The notes: generated by a model not told the origin, from the letters alone. Numbered from the stretch's first letter, positions 12,777 to 24,504 are shown. The stretch: DNA of 64,000 bases from Collybiopsis luxurians FD-317 M1 (GCA_000827265.1 KN834749.1:2908653-2972652), one strand, 5' to 3'. Made by a program: numbers and translations.

Positions 12777-14094
12777 GATGGGGGTTAGTGGAAGAGACGC
12801 AATGCATTTGCTCTTGTATCCCCTAGTTTATAGGTAAGCCGTTGCTGCGGTGCAATGAGGCAAAGATCGAAGACCACAAGACCTATCAAAGCATCTATAA
12901 CGTAGCGCTACCAGCCAAGATTAAACTTTGTTTGATTGTCAGCACTGAATGGATTGTGGGTCCACAGTGGGTCCACAGTGGCACTATACCCACACTCAAG
13001 GAAACCACAAGGTCAGACGAAATTCGATGTATTGGATACGAGCACAAGGACCTTCACGGTAGAACACAAAAGGCCGTCGCGACCGTGACAGAGCACGTGA
13101 CGATACACTGGCGCGTATTGTCGCGATCGAATGTCCGGATGTTTTAGACGCGTTTTATCTCCCAAGCTCAAGTTTAACCAAGTTTCGTCTCTTAGGGAAT
13201 ATACCTACAGCCGATGTGCAGTCGATATTGAATTCCTAAGTCACACAGATCATACTCGTTCCATTACAAGGAACAAGGCGATTATTCCCGATGCCTTCAA
13301 GTTTTTGCCCACCTCTCCCTCAGCGCCAAACTCTCGAGCCTCCCGCAAGATCCAATACCCATCCGGAGCGTAGCTAGATCCGTTACTCAATCCTACTACA
13401 ACTACAGCTTAGGTAGTATACACAGCTGAAGCTTATGTGGCAGGACGGGGCACGGAGTTACAATCTCAATAAAACGCTGTCTATGAAGAAACGCTTACAG
13501 TGCCCCTTCGCACTTTTGCATCTCTGCAGGAGAGTTCCAGTGTTTATATAGAGTATACCGGCCTCCATTCAATACTTGGAAGTTATTATTAACCCCCAGC
13601 GCCATTCAATAGACAAGTTTAGCTCAATCTAATCCTCATAAGGGCATCCTCAAAACAAGAGGCATGGCAGCAGCCCGTCAGATATGTACAAAGTGCCGGA
13701 TTCCGCGTTAGAGCCATCCTTGACACAGGCAAACAAATTAAAGAAAAAGAAACACGACAGAAGCTTGTCAGATATGTCCAAATCTCGCGTGCAATAGCTC
13801 ACAAAAAAGTCATCTTTGAAAGAAGCTTGATAGACACGTACATACAAACTGCCGACTTTTGTGTTCCGTTACTCGAGTGATGTTGTCGGTTCAGAATTAG
13901 CACAAAAACAAAAGAAGCCTCGAGCTTCTTTGAGCTCGCAGTCAAGAATGCTTGGTTACATCAATTCTGCTGTATTGAAACATCCAAGATGCCGCGGCTA
14001 ACCAAATTTACTTCAAACTGCACATATGCATGTACGCAAATGCATCAGTATCAACAGTTATATACGAAACCAAAAACCTTTTTTAAAAAAAAGC
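12777..14094. other. Intergenic region, no gene recognised
   Basis: Short ORFs here lack family signals and splice continuity. A small imperfect direct repeat (GTGGGTCCACA twice) lies near 12956-12980. The stretch next to 12776 is the promoter side of the TRANK1-like gene, and the right part is the 3' flank of the RidA gene. Confidence 0.5.
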
Positions 14095-14844
14095 TCACCT
14101 AGCAATACATTCAACCTCAACCAGGACATCCTTCGGAAGCCTCGACACCTCAACTGCCGACCGCGCCGGCTTATGATCCCCAAACGCAGTTGCGTAAATT
14201 CCATTTACGGTAGCAAAGTCGTTCATATTTTTCAGAAAGACCTAGGCAAACAGTGAACACACATATGTACATTTCAAGAGCACATTCCGTCGATCATCCA
14301 AAGACGGAACCCGAAAATTAAAAAAAATAAAAAAGGAAAGAAACTCACAGTAGTCTTGACTACCTTACCCACTTCCGACCCACCCGCTTTAACAACCGCA
14401 GCCAGATTCTTCAGCGCCTGCTTCGTTTGCTCCTCGATCCCCTGGACGATTTCACCGGTCTTGGGGTCGATAGGGATACATCCCGAGACGAACAGCAAAT
14501 CTCCGACTTTGATAGCTTGGGAGTAGGGTCCAATGGCGCCGGGAGCATCTGGAGATATTAACGAACCGGAGGTATATGGGTTTGCGGAGCAGAATATGAT
14601 TATATATCATCTCGTCAGACCTCATAATACCAAATCCAACCTAATCGATGTCCAATAGGACTTAATACGCACCAGAAGTAGATACAATACCCAACGAAGA
14701 ATGCGTAGAAGCCATTCTAGAAATTATCAACCGTGAAGCAGTACCAGTATTACGCTGGGTGTTTCGATAGTGATGGTGATACGCAGCAAGAGTCCTGGTG
14801 GATACAAACAAAGGTGAAGCCGTCGTCCTTCGCAAAACAAACAT
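14095..14844 (-). CDS. RidA / YjgF / UK114 family protein (2-iminobutanoate/2-iminopropanoate deaminase)
   Basis: Three exons can be joined. The first encodes [13 protein letters not shown]... to [14 protein letters not shown] sequence. The second encodes [36 protein letters not shown] and [14 protein letters not shown]. The third encodes [34 protein letters not shown] and the end [12 protein letters not shown]. The conserved arginine of PARSAVEV binds the substrate carboxylate in RidA proteins, which hydrolyse reactive enamines and imines from PLP enzymes (family knowledge). The first 43 residues are Arg/Ser/Thr-rich with almost no acids, like a mitochondrial presequence. A second in-frame ATG at 14715 (MASTHSSLG) would give a cytosolic form, recalling yeast Mmf1 and Hmf1, though those are separate genes. 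The core is complete and of normal length. Confidence 0.92.
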
Positions 14845-15446
14845 CTTCTAACCACGCGGTCGGAAAAACAAATCAGGTCCGGAACAAGTCACATGTTCCA
14901 CGTGGTGGAATCTATTTTGAAATTCCGCCGGTCAAAGCTGGAAATACGAATCATTGCCAAGGCAAAATTCCATTTAACCGTCCATTTAACCGCCGTCAAA
15001 ATTTTAATGGAAGAGTTTGAATGCAGTATAGTTCGGCATATAGTGGATACAGGGAGGATGGATACAATACCAATGAGGGAAAAATTCAATCAAATGATTA
15101 ACAACAATTACAAGGCGTATGAAATAGCTCGAAGGAAGAAAAAAACAAACAATCCTATAAAGTATATTTGAAAAAATGACCGAACATAAAAAAAAGTCAA
15201 AATATATGAGTAAGAATAAATGACGTATCTGCAGATTGAAAAAAGACACGAAGACTTGGGGCAAAACAGCGAACTATTTACAATCTGTATATATGACATG
15301 CGTTTCGTGATATTTCATAGCAAAGCAAAGCATAGCAGAGGGAGAGACAGGAAGATAAAGGGAGTGCGACCAAAAGGCAAAATCCGGGGAAATAAATCAT
15401 TGTGTCAAACAATAGTAGCCGGAGCACGAGCGGTTTTTTTGCGTAT
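14845..15446. other. AT-rich intergenic region between RidA and Galpha genes
   Basis: No coding signal. It comprises the promoter side of the RidA gene and the 3' flank of the Galpha gene. Poly-A/T runs near 15130-15200 are compatible with 3' UTR or spacer DNA. Confidence 0.5.
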
Positions 15447-17766
15447 TTACACCAGTCTGAGGGTTCGAAGGTTTGCCCTGACAATGATATCCCGTACTGC
15501 AAGACCGAACACCGTGGATGAGCTTTCACACGAGCGGCATAGACGGAAACAACGCACCATCAGCTATTATAGTACCCGTGCGTCTCGTGTCGGTTACGGC
15601 TGTTAAATGTACTGTAAAATGGGAAGAAAAGAAGACGTTAGGTCTAGACTCGACCCTACGACATCAGAAAAAAATGAGAAAAAGGCACATACTGTATAAC
15701 TCTCGGTCTTTATTAGGCGTTGCGGTTTGGTGAATAGCACCAAACTTGTGACGGAAGTCTAGAAAGGTAACCGTATTAGGAATTATTACAGAAGGAAGAT
15801 TCACACAAATGAAAAGCACGTACATTTCGCAATAGCGTTGTAGTCATTGGGTCTATCGCCGTACGATGTCATGTGCTCATTCAACCGCACGCCAACTTCG
15901 AGCTTCGCCTGTAGATAAGCAGCGAGTGAAAGAGTCATATCACGTCAGATAGACATGAGGACTTCTATTCAGTGGCGACGTACTTGAAGAAGGTCACATT
16001 TGTTCAAAAAGAGAATCATGTTCACATTGGAGAGGAGCGGGTTCGAGCAAACTCCTTTCCAAAGAATAAGAGAGTCTTCCAAACGGTTGACACGGGGGTC
16101 CTGTACGAACAATTCGGTCAAAGATCTTCTTCGTCCGTTAAACGCACTTGCCTCCGTCAAAACTTGATCAAAGGCTGATATCGGAGCCAAAAATATAATG
16201 GCATTGACTGTTGGAAGATCACAGTTGAGAAAACAACACATCCCGCGGACATGACAGAACTTACTATCTTCAAAATAGGGCGCCCATGCGTGACGTTGAT
16301 TTCGAGCTCCCCCGACATCATAAATTTTCCACTGAGCTGCCCGGTTGACACCGGAAGGTACAAGGAAAGAATGCTCCACGACACCCATCGTCTTTAGTCT
16401 CGCCTTGAGAACGTCATCTATGGAAGGTGTCAATATTTTTTGAGAGATGCGGCAGCGGTGGACAGACCATTTGTCGGGATGTACTTTTTAGCCGTGATTC
16501 GAGGAATCTCATTGAGATAGCTGTAGACAGGTGATGGATTCGAAACTGGGAAAGAACAGACATTGAACGGAAAAGACATACAATCCGGCGCTCTCTTCCA
16601 GTCGCAGCCTCTTTTCTTCTAGCCGTTGCCGTACATTGGGATCTTTCCATAATTCCTGCATTGCTGGAGCACAGGCATGGAGAGCGTGAACTGGATCGTC
16701 CGGATCTTCCCACCAGCCTTCAATTTCCCCAGAATGCGCACTCTTCGGACTCTTAGACTTGCCTCCGAGCTGGAAGGCTTTTCTCCAATTGACCGAAGTA
16801 TGGACGGATATTTCCTTGTTCTTGGATGAGCCGTTGACGCGTGTAGGGGATGGATACGAGGTCGGGGAGACGGGAAGGGACTGGGACTGGGACTGGGATT
16901 GATGACTATTTCGAGGAATCATGATAGTAGGACTGGGTCGACCATTGGCGGTACTCGAGAAGCCATTGAGGGATTCAAAATTTTGGTAAGAATTTGGAAG
17001 ATGGGTCGGCTCATCCTGGTCGGGAGCGGTAAGAAGCCTGGTCAATTTCTCCTCCAGCCCAACGAGCGGTGCGAGACGCTGCCTGTAGAAGTCATAATTG
17101 GGGACCCTGGTGCCTGATAATGCGGAAAGTGAGCGGCCATTAGAGATGATAACGCTAGCAGTTTCGAGAGCTTCGTCGTCGTGTTCCTCAACATCTGCTT
17201 CCGGCGACAAAGCATCAAGAATTCTAGACAAATTTTAATCAGTTACAGAGAGTAGTGTTGTAGAATGTTCGTACCTTCGAATTGATCTTACCAAGTTAAG
17301 ATAAATGACGGCCCTCCACGCGATTCGTTCCGCGTGAAAAGCAGAGGGAGAATGAAGCAATTGGAATTCTGTCGAGATCAGGTCAGAAATTGAAGGGAAA
17401 ATCCTGCCTGAAATGAAATTAGTTGGCTGTATTCAAAGAGTATAGGCCGGTACTTACATCTGAAAGACTAGAGTATGCCATTCCAGAGAGATACAAGCAA
17501 GACTTACGTTTCAAGGTAGTACTTTTTCCCGACTCTGACTGGCCCAATAGCAACACATTAACCTCAGCCCGTGTCTTCTTCCTCTCCAGCTTCTCTTGCC
17601 TAATCATCTCGTCAATACCATCACTGACCCTTTTAGCTTCAGTTTCAGCTTTAATCCTCTGTTCTCGTTCATCTGGTGTTTCATTTGGCGGGGGAAGTAG
17701 GGCAGCTGCTAAAGGATCTGACAAGGATCGACGGCGGCCGAAATCATCGCTCCGGCTTTTGACCAT
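15447..17766 (-). CDS. Divergent heterotrimeric G-protein alpha subunit with a large helical-domain insert and no switch II glutamine
   Basis: P-loop LLLGQSESGKSTTLKR lies at about 17500-17550. The helical-domain region carries an insert of roughly 200 residues (16570-17230) rich in Ser/Asn/Gln/Pro. Switch I is DDVLKARLKTMGVVE. Switch II reads IYDVGGARNQRHAW, with alanine (codon 16305-16307) where canonical subunits have the catalytic glutamine (DVGGQR). The G4 motif is LFLNKCDLL and G5 is LTAVTDT. The C-terminus is VRDIIVRANLRTLRLV-stop, reached only after removing an intron whose donor follows TIIAD. No N-terminal MGxxxS myristoylation site is present; the start MVKSRSDDFG precedes a basic/acidic helix. 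Such atypical subunits, often multi-copy, are known in agaricomycetes. Loss of Gln predicts slow intrinsic GTP hydrolysis (inference). Signalling partner unknown. Confidence 0.9.
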
Positions 17767-18600
17767 AGCAGCCCAGATGGAGATGGAAGTAAAAGAAAGA
17801 AAAAAAGAATGAGAGAGGTGGAAGGAAAAGCCAATTCCACGGGAGCGTATATGAGGTTAAACACGTGAGTAACCTGGAGACAACTCCGACAACCTCGCCG
17901 GGGGCCCAACGCCAGTTACAGCTCAAAATGACCTTTGTTACTCATTTGGATATCTCAACTACAGGTAAATCGCAGACTGTCCTTTTCTTCTGCGACGCCA
18001 CACTGCCTATCGTTGTTACGTCCAGTGCATAGCATGAGGGCTCCGCCCAAGCATTTTATGATGTTTCAACTCCCCAAAAATCAGCTCCAAGTTCACATCT
18101 ATTAACTGCAGGTAGGTCCCACCCTACCGTACAAGTAGTACCTGGATGCAGGCAACTATTGCTGCCGATCATCGCACCTTCCAGAAGTTCTGTCTAATTC
18201 CACGAAATTTCCCGTACGTATGCACCGGTTGCTGTGCTTGCAACAACTTGCAAACACCAACATCCTCATTTCGAACAATCGCTCAAACCTCAAATTGACC
18301 GTACCGCTAGCGAGTTTGCTTCAATTTTCGGTTACGAAACGTTCAGGACAACGGTTACCAGCTTTGACCATCTGGTTCAACGGTAGCATGCGAGATGTGG
18401 AGGCAACAGTAACAATTATGATTTTAGCGAGTTACAGCCACGTACCACGGTAACGATACATGTGGACTGATTAGCAATTGGTCAGTAGATGGTAGGAAAC
18501 AGACTTCCTGTCAGGAAGGCGGCATGCAAGGAATATAGACGAGATTTCATGAATTGACGGCCTGAGGTCAATCGGCGACCCATATTTTCAAAAGTATCTT
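17767..18600. other. Intergenic region with part of a duplicated block
   Basis: Promoter side of the Galpha gene on the left and 3' flank of paralog A on the right. The right third (from about 18361) is repeated near 21033. No gene seen. Confidence 0.5.
18361..18485. repeat. Direct repeat copy 1 downstream of paralog A
   Basis: About 120 bp, including CGGTAGCATGCGAGATG and GACTGATTAGCAATTGGTCAG, matches 21033-21155 with scattered differences. It marks the edge of the segmental duplication that produced the paralog array. Confidence 0.7.
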
Positions 18601-20350
18601 TCAGAGCTGGAGCTTTCGCCTTTTGAAGTGGTGGATATCGTCCCGGATTTTCTCAGTTCCTTCATTCAGACGTTTCGTCTCTTCCTGCAAGGCAATCCAG
18701 TATAAGTCCAGGTTGACTTCCCAATTCCTGAGCGACAACGCACCTCGAGAAGCAGAAGCTTCTCGCGAATAGCCTCCGATTGCTCGATCTGAGCCTGCTT
18801 GAATGCGATCTGTCAAGGGTTATGTAGCGGTTAGCATCATCGGGAAGAGTCGAAACAGATTCGGAGTGGAACCGAATAACCAAGGGAATGTTTTCATCAA
18901 CTTACTCTCGCTTTCTCCAGGTCCTGCTGCACCGCGGCGAGGTTGGCTGCAGGATCAGAATCTAGGGTGTCTTCCATCGTTCCAGCTTTGCGCTTGGGAG
19001 CAGCATTCCGCCGACTTGTTTCAAATCTGCGAGGAGGCTGAAGAAGATGATCAGCAGTGATTGGTACCATCGTGAGACATGTACCCACTTCAGCTCGGCG
19101 TTCAGTCACGTCGAAGGATTCTGGATCAATTTCCGGTTCCGAGTGGTTGACCTGGGAAGAGAAGAGACGAAGACAGCAAGCGGGTCAGACCATCCATATC
19201 ACGAATGACATGATTTGTGCTTGGAATACTCACTTCAGCAGCGCCTTCAGTCACATCAAGGTAATCAGGATCAGCATCTGGTTCTAAGCGATTGACTTGA
19301 CGGGTGGAAGGGCGCGTTCTGACCACAGACTGAAAAAAAGAAAAGGAGACGACTGGTTGGTCGGACCGCCCATATCATGAATGATCTGCCCACTCACTTG
19401 AGCTCTGTCTTCAGTCTCTTCGGAGGAATGTGGATCGACGTCTGACCTTGATTGGTTGACTTGACGGGCCTGACGGGTGGACGGGCGGAGGACAGACTAA
19501 GATTAGTGGGTCCAACCATCTATACAGGAATGATATAATAGCGTCCAGGATACTTACTTTGGCGCTGCCTTCAAGTTCTGAACTGTTGACCTGACGCGTA
19601 TTCTTCTTGATTCCGTGAACTTTCCTGCCAGGATGTTGAACCATAGAAGGAGAGGAAGCTAAAGGCATTTTGAAAACATGATTATCGGTTGGTGTTAACG
19701 CTACAGACAAGAAAAGCTATGAGGACGAATGGATATATTGAATGTGAAGCTTACCGCCACCATGTTTGAATATAAAAGTGAAGAAGACGGCTTTGGGGCT
19801 CATCATTGCAGCATTGCCTTCCGACTTGAGGACTGGTGAAAGGATGTGCAAACGGATATACCCTGTGATCCCATGATTCTTTGTCAAAAATTGAGCTCCG
19901 AAATGCCATTTAGAGAGGAAAAGGCATTTGCTTTTGCCCTCGATAAAGTCTCTACTGGAAAATACGACAGAATCTTGGGCAGGAGCCATCTGAATGGAGT
20001 GTCCTCGTTGAGTCCAACCGTAACCACGAACGTTAGGCGGCGCCGTGAAGAAATCGCAAGTTACTTGATGGTTGTTCGTTTTCTGCCACTGGATGTGATA
20101 ATTCTAGAAAATGAAGGTCCATCAGTGTGTCAGAGTGAGCACGTAGGGGAGTGCACGGGTAGCGTTGATAACAAAGTATGTCGCTGTAGTGCCATGCACT
20201 TACCAGGCCTTTTTTCTTGACCTGAACCTCCGCTTCGACCCAGATCGTGTCTTCACTTTCTACTCTCCGTGTTTCTACACAAGGTAGTATAGTTTCGTCT
20301 TTGACCGCTTTTACGAGCCACACTTGGACTCCAGACTCGGAAATTGCCAT
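18601..20350 (-). CDS. Uncharacterised agaricomycete protein, paralog A of three (DUF7918-like?)
   Basis: Start MAISESGVQVWLVKAVKDET at 20350. Exon 1 ends VKKKGL. The next exon starts NYHIQWQKTNNHQVTCDFF and includes GYGWTQRGHSIQM, GITGYIRLHILSP and VFFTFIFKHGG. A chain of small exons follows (19089-19700), each encoding a version of RPSTRQVN..EPD.DP..xDVTE..AE. The end is a helical tail (IAFKQAQIEQSEAIREKLLLLE, then EETKRLNEGTEKIRDD) and basic HHFKRRKLQL-stop. The N-terminal beta-rich domain, ending in an FxFKYG-like strand, is reminiscent of the mushroom-expanded DUF7918 family, but I am not certain of that assignment. The basic KRRK end could act as a nuclear signal (inference). No catalytic motif recognised. 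It is the longest paralog because it has extra copies of the repeated exon. Confidence 0.75.
19089..19700 (-). repeat. Four tandem exon-intron units inside paralog A
   Basis: Exons at 19558-19700, 19398-19496 (99 nt), 19234-19329 (96 nt) and 19089-19151 (63 nt) encode related peptides. The last three begin and end in phase 0. Shared elements are TRQVN, DPxxxDVTE and a final AE or AQ. The introns between them (61, 68 and 82 nt) also resemble one another, with a shared ATCATTC-TGATATGG core. Whole exon-intron units were therefore copied. Confidence 0.75.
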
Positions 20351-21277
20351 ACTTGCGGCTGCTTCCTGTTAGAGGCTGGGGCTCAGCGCTGGTGAAGGGC
20401 AGCGGAGACTGGAACGGAGAATTTTAGCGAATTCATTCCTCTGAGTCAACAGATCCTGATCTAGTGAATTAACGATTCAATCATTCAAAGGATGAATGAG
20501 CGCCACATTTGAGCCGCCCAGCAGGGTTGGACGGAAACCTGACGGAAATGGCCTTCAAGCGAAGGAAGTTGTTCTTGAAAGATTTGTAGATGGAGTGCAC
20601 ATTGCCCGCCCTGGAGGACTCGTGGTTTAAAATTAGTATCAGACTCAAGATGATTAGCTCACGTGTCCGCGATCGCGTGACCGTGCAGGAGTGACGCGAC
20701 CTGGCGGCGGACGCGTCGCGGCCCTGAATTGCATCTAGAGTGGTGTCAATCTGGAATACAAAGTTACTACTTTTCACCCAAAATTCGGAGCTTGATGTAA
20801 TACAAATTATGTTTCTATACACTATCTAATGTCAACACTTTAGTCTCAGTCAGCTTGGCGCAAGGGAGGACCAACAAGAATATACTGAAATATTAAACGG
20901 CTGGAGTAGAGGGTTTGAAATTGGTTTAACAGTCAATTTGCTAATTGGGAGAAGAGGCGCTGCGTATAGTCTTTTTATCAAGATCGTTCACGTCCACAGT
21001 GTCATTACCAATTGACACACTTTCCAGCTTTAAGTTTGACCATCTTGTTGAACGGTAGCATGCGAGATGCGGATGTAACAGCAACAATTACAATTCAACA
21101 AGATACGGCTACGAATCACAGGAAAATTACACCAGGACTGATTAGCAATTGGTCAGAAAACAGAAATCTCGCTGGGAAGATGGTGTGAGAGGGGAGAGAC
21201 ATGAATATATCTATCAACAGGTCGATTGGTTATATTTTTTGAGAGGTAGTTCAGAGGCGATGACATCCACAAAAGAG
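20351..21277. other. Intergenic region between paralogs A and B
   Basis: Left part is the promoter side of paralog A, right part the 3' flank of paralog B. A GC-rich patch with CGCGACC and GCGTCGCGGCC near 20690-20725 resembles patches near 26880 and 28845. No gene seen. Confidence 0.5.
21033..21155. repeat. Direct repeat copy 2 downstream of paralog B
   Basis: Matches 18361-18485 (see that entry). It lies at the equivalent place 3' of paralog B. Confidence 0.7.
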
Positions 21278-22648
21278 CTAGAACTTTTGCTTCTTGAAGC
21301 AACGGGTATCATCTCGAATCCTCGCAGTTTCTTCATTCAACCGTTTCGTCTCTGCCTACATAGTGTCCAGCGTAAGTTCAATAGTCCAGATCGACTTTAA
21401 GATCCCGAACGACAACGAACCTCAACGGCCTTCCTTTGCTCCAAGAGGGCGTCCCATTGTTCGAACTGAGCCTGGTTGAGTGTAGTCTGTCAAGTCATAT
21501 TGTGTTAGAATCGCGAGAAGGATTCACACTGATTGCAACATATAATCATGACTTACACTCGCTTCCTCCAGGTGGCGCCGTGCGGCGGGGAGGTTGGGTG
21601 CAAAGCCAAGTTCAAAAGAGTGTTCCGTAGTTCCACTTTCATACCTGGAAGTAGTGATCTGCGGGCTTGCTTCTGACTCAGGGGAAAGCTGATGGAAAAG
21701 ATCAATGGCCATCGCGAATGACATACTCGAGGTGATGTGGATGACCTTACGAATTTTTGTCCAAGGATGTCGGACAGCCTGAGAGGAAAAATGATGAAGA
21801 CAGTCAGTAAGTGGCCTCATCCATGCTATGAGAGATATGCCAATGTCCAGGAGACTCACTTTAACTCTGCCTTCTACCTCTTCCAGATGATTCGGATCCT
21901 TGTCTGATTCTGAGCTACTGGCCTGGGCATTATTTCTCTTTCTTTTAAGACCTCTCACAGCTGGCAATTTGATCAAAGACTCAAAAGCTGAAGGAGCATT
22001 GAGAAGTCGACCGCCGCTTGTTTTCGATGCTGCAAATTAAGAAAAGTACAAAGGATAAATGCATATGTTGAATATGTCGACTTACCATATTTGAAAACAA
22101 AGGTGAAAAAAATGACTTTAGGACCTGTTTGTGGGACATTGGCTGCTTTGCCCTCTGCCAGGTGGAAAGTTACCCGTAGCTGGGCATATCCTGTAACCCC
22201 TTTGTACTTTTTGAGAGCTTCATCCTTGAAGTGACATGTGGGTATGACAAGGTCTTTCCCAAGTGACTCTCTACTTGAGTAGATGACAGAATCCTGACTA
22301 GAAGCAATCTGGATGGATTGACCTTGTCGCTTCCAATAATCCATGCTACTAGGTTTCGCTGTGTAAAATTTGCAATTTGCCTGGCTTTGAGGGGGGAAGT
22401 CGCCCGTTTTCTGAAATTCAAGGTAATACCTCTGATAAGTGGAGGCATTAATCGCGAGCCTCACAATCAATCAGAGTAATGAACAAGTAGTAAGTACTTA
22501 CTGGACCTTTCGCAACAAACTCAACCTCCGCTTCCACCATAATCTCATTATTGCTTTCTTCCCTCTTTATTTCAACAGTAGGGGGAGTAATCTCATTTTT
22601 CTGCACTTTTACAATCCAGACTTTGATTCCGGATTGCACAATCGCCAT
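21278..22648 (-). CDS. Uncharacterised protein, paralog B of three
   Basis: Start MAIVQSGIKVWIVKVQKNE at 22648, chosen because paralogs A and C begin at the same place; a longer upstream frame exists but is not conserved. It continues RYYLEFQKTGDFPPQSQ, DYWKRQGQSIQIASSQDS, GVTGYAQLRVTFHLAEG, VIFFTFVFKYG. A low-complexity exon with RKRNNAQASSSESDKDPNH follows, then SPESEASPQITTSRYESG, the helix LNQAQFEQWDALLEQRK and AETKRLNEETARIRDD, ending CFKKQKF-stop. Domain order and intron positions match A and C. It has about two of the small repeat exons. Function unknown. The coding frame appears intact once introns are removed. Confidence 0.75.
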
Positions 22649-23534
22649 ACTTGTATTCACAACTTGCTTGGAGGTAGGTGGAGGAGATGGGAAATTTTTC
22701 TCCTCTTTTAATGGACTCATTTATCTGAGTCAAACAGCTCCTGTAGGCTGTATTCATGGAATCGGTGATGCTCCAATCTCTACGTTCCATCAAGAATGAG
22801 AAGCCTATGTGATGATCACACAATGTCCCACACTGCAGGGTCAGAATGAAAAGCTTGTGCACCGCCGTACATCTGCTGTATATAACTCATTATGAGTATG
22901 TCTGAATGTGTTATAGGAATCGTGTATGCAGGTCCATTATTCCATGTGCAATAATCCTCCTTTCCCTTTCTCTCATCATGTTTCCATTTAATGCTGCCTC
23001 AATGTCTAACCGCATTAGTTTAGATTTCATACACATGTGTGTGTATTTATCCAGCCTGCATTGCAGAAAATGGCAGTCAACTCTGATTTCAACTCTGCAT
23101 TTTTTTTTTTTCGGGTGGCATGTAGCACCATCAGACCAATCACAGTAATGGTCAGCTAGTCAGTCAATGTAAACTGTTTTCACTGTTTCCACTGGTTGGA
23201 TAGCACCCTTTTTCTTCATCAAATAATCTTAATTTTTTTTACCCCTTTTTCGTGGTGAACAATTTGATCTTGTATCTAATCGGATCTCGGTCTGAAGTTC
23301 TTCACACATGAAAGGACCCCTCAGGCGGCCACGCGCCTTGCTTGATGATGAAGGCGCCTCCATGAGGAAGTAAGCCATGTAGTAATATAGTATGGAAGAA
23401 GGGTTTAAAAAGATGATGGTGTGCGTGCCTTTCGGACCAATTTGATCCGTGCATTGGATAGACCGGCTGGCCACTCGCTCTTAGATCCGTACTCTCGGAT
23501 GCTATTGACGTACGTCAACATTCCAAGCCTAAAG

Positions 23535-23830
23535 AGTCGGCATCACCGGAATGATTTGAGCGAGTCGGGCAAGTCGGCAAGCAATTCCATCTTATCCCGG
23601 TTTTGGAGTGGAGAGAGCAAAAAGGCGTCGCATCGAGTAATATCTTCGCCGGTAAAGGCCCAGCAAATCGGCAAGTCGATTTCACGCTTTCATGATAGAA
23701 CCCTACGCAGAGACGCGACATGACGCATCGTGGCACAGCTACGATCTAATTTTGGAGTAAAAAATTGTGGCTGTAACAGAAGTATCTCGTTGAAATCAAA
23801 CATGAAAAAGTGTTTATGTAAATGTCTGCT
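23535..23830. repeat. Dispersed ~300 bp repeat, copy 1
   Basis: Shares ordered blocks with 26900-27240: GGAATGATTTGAGCG, CAAGTCGGCAAGC, CCGGTTTTGGAGTGG, CACGCTTTCAT, GAGACGCGACATGACGC, then a TGTAACAGAA-TCTCGT block. Gaps between blocks differ, so this is an old copy. No terminal inverted repeats or ORF were seen. Confidence 0.75.
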
Positions 23831-24029
23831 GTACAATAACGAACCTGGAATTGAATCGGGAGGAAAAAGACCATTAGTGTCCCGGTGCTGGAACCAGTAT
23901 GGAACATTGACATCGGTCTAAGTGGGAAACCCAAGTGACAGACTCCGAATAGGAAAAGGTTTTCCACCAGTTCATTGAGGGATGTAGAGCAACAAAGAAC
24001 ATGAGAATAATCGCGCAGGTCTCACACTA

Positions 24030-24105
24030 ATATGTGTGGTATACAGCCAATTATTTTCGGCAGCCTTTCTAGGATCCCCTAAGAAAGTCTGGACGTTCAG
24101 GCCAA
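24030..24105 (-). pseudogene. Relic fragment of the Rds1/ferritin-like gene
   Basis: About 70 bp align with 27625-27705 inside the ferritin-like gene: GGTATACAGCC, CGGCAGCCTTTCTAGGATCC, AAGAAAGT, CGTTCAGGC. On the minus strand it reads GDPRKAAENNWLYTT, against EDPGKVAGYNGSYTT in the gene. The flanking dispersed repeat lies on the same side of both copies, so the relic probably belongs to the same duplication event. No other part of the gene remains. Confidence 0.6.
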
Positions 24106-24504
24106 TCAGTAGAAGGCATATAAAAGACAAATTTCGGGGAGATGGTGTGCAAGACATAAGTAAACAAGAGTTCAGGTAGCAATTATGACAAGTCAGACAG
24201 CGGAAAATACAAAGGTAAACATGGAACAAAGATGGAACAAACAGCAGAGCAGCGTCGTAGAAGTCTGGTGCATTCTGACCGTAAGGCCACCGTGCTCAAA
24301 ACGCGCTTGCTGCTTGAGCTTGAGTGTTCTCTGTTTTTTTTTTGTTTGTTCGTTTATTTACATCTGTATTTTCCGGAAGGCAAGGAGATACCCATTGCCG
24401 AGGTGTCCTCTGAGTACGAGATTAGAATATATTTATCAACAGGTTGATCGGTCCGGGTCATTTTTTCAGGGTAAGGTACAATAACGGTGACACCCGCGAA
24501 TGAG

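Larger units (their letters stand above)
22649..24504. other. Intergenic region between paralogs B and C with repeats and a gene relic
   Basis: The first 170 bp upstream of B (GATGCTCC...CATCAAGAATGAGAAG) resemble the sequence upstream of C near 25930, so the promoters were copied with the genes. A dispersed repeat (23535-23830) and a ferritin-like relic (24030-24105) are listed separately. The rest is AT-rich with poly-T runs and no gene. Confidence 0.6.

Noticed and set aside
12842..13373. Two overlapping plus-strand ORFs between the TRANK1-like and RidA genes
   Set aside because: No recognisable motif, no intron-linked continuation, and they overlap in different frames.
15455..15485. tRNA-like GAGGGTTCGAAGG box
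   Set aside because: It lies in the last exon of the Galpha gene (VRANLRTLRLV), and no acceptor or anticodon stems fit around it.
23095..23120. Poly-T run as a retrotransposon tail
   Set aside because: No target-site duplication, reverse-transcriptase fragment or LINE/SINE body was found beside it.
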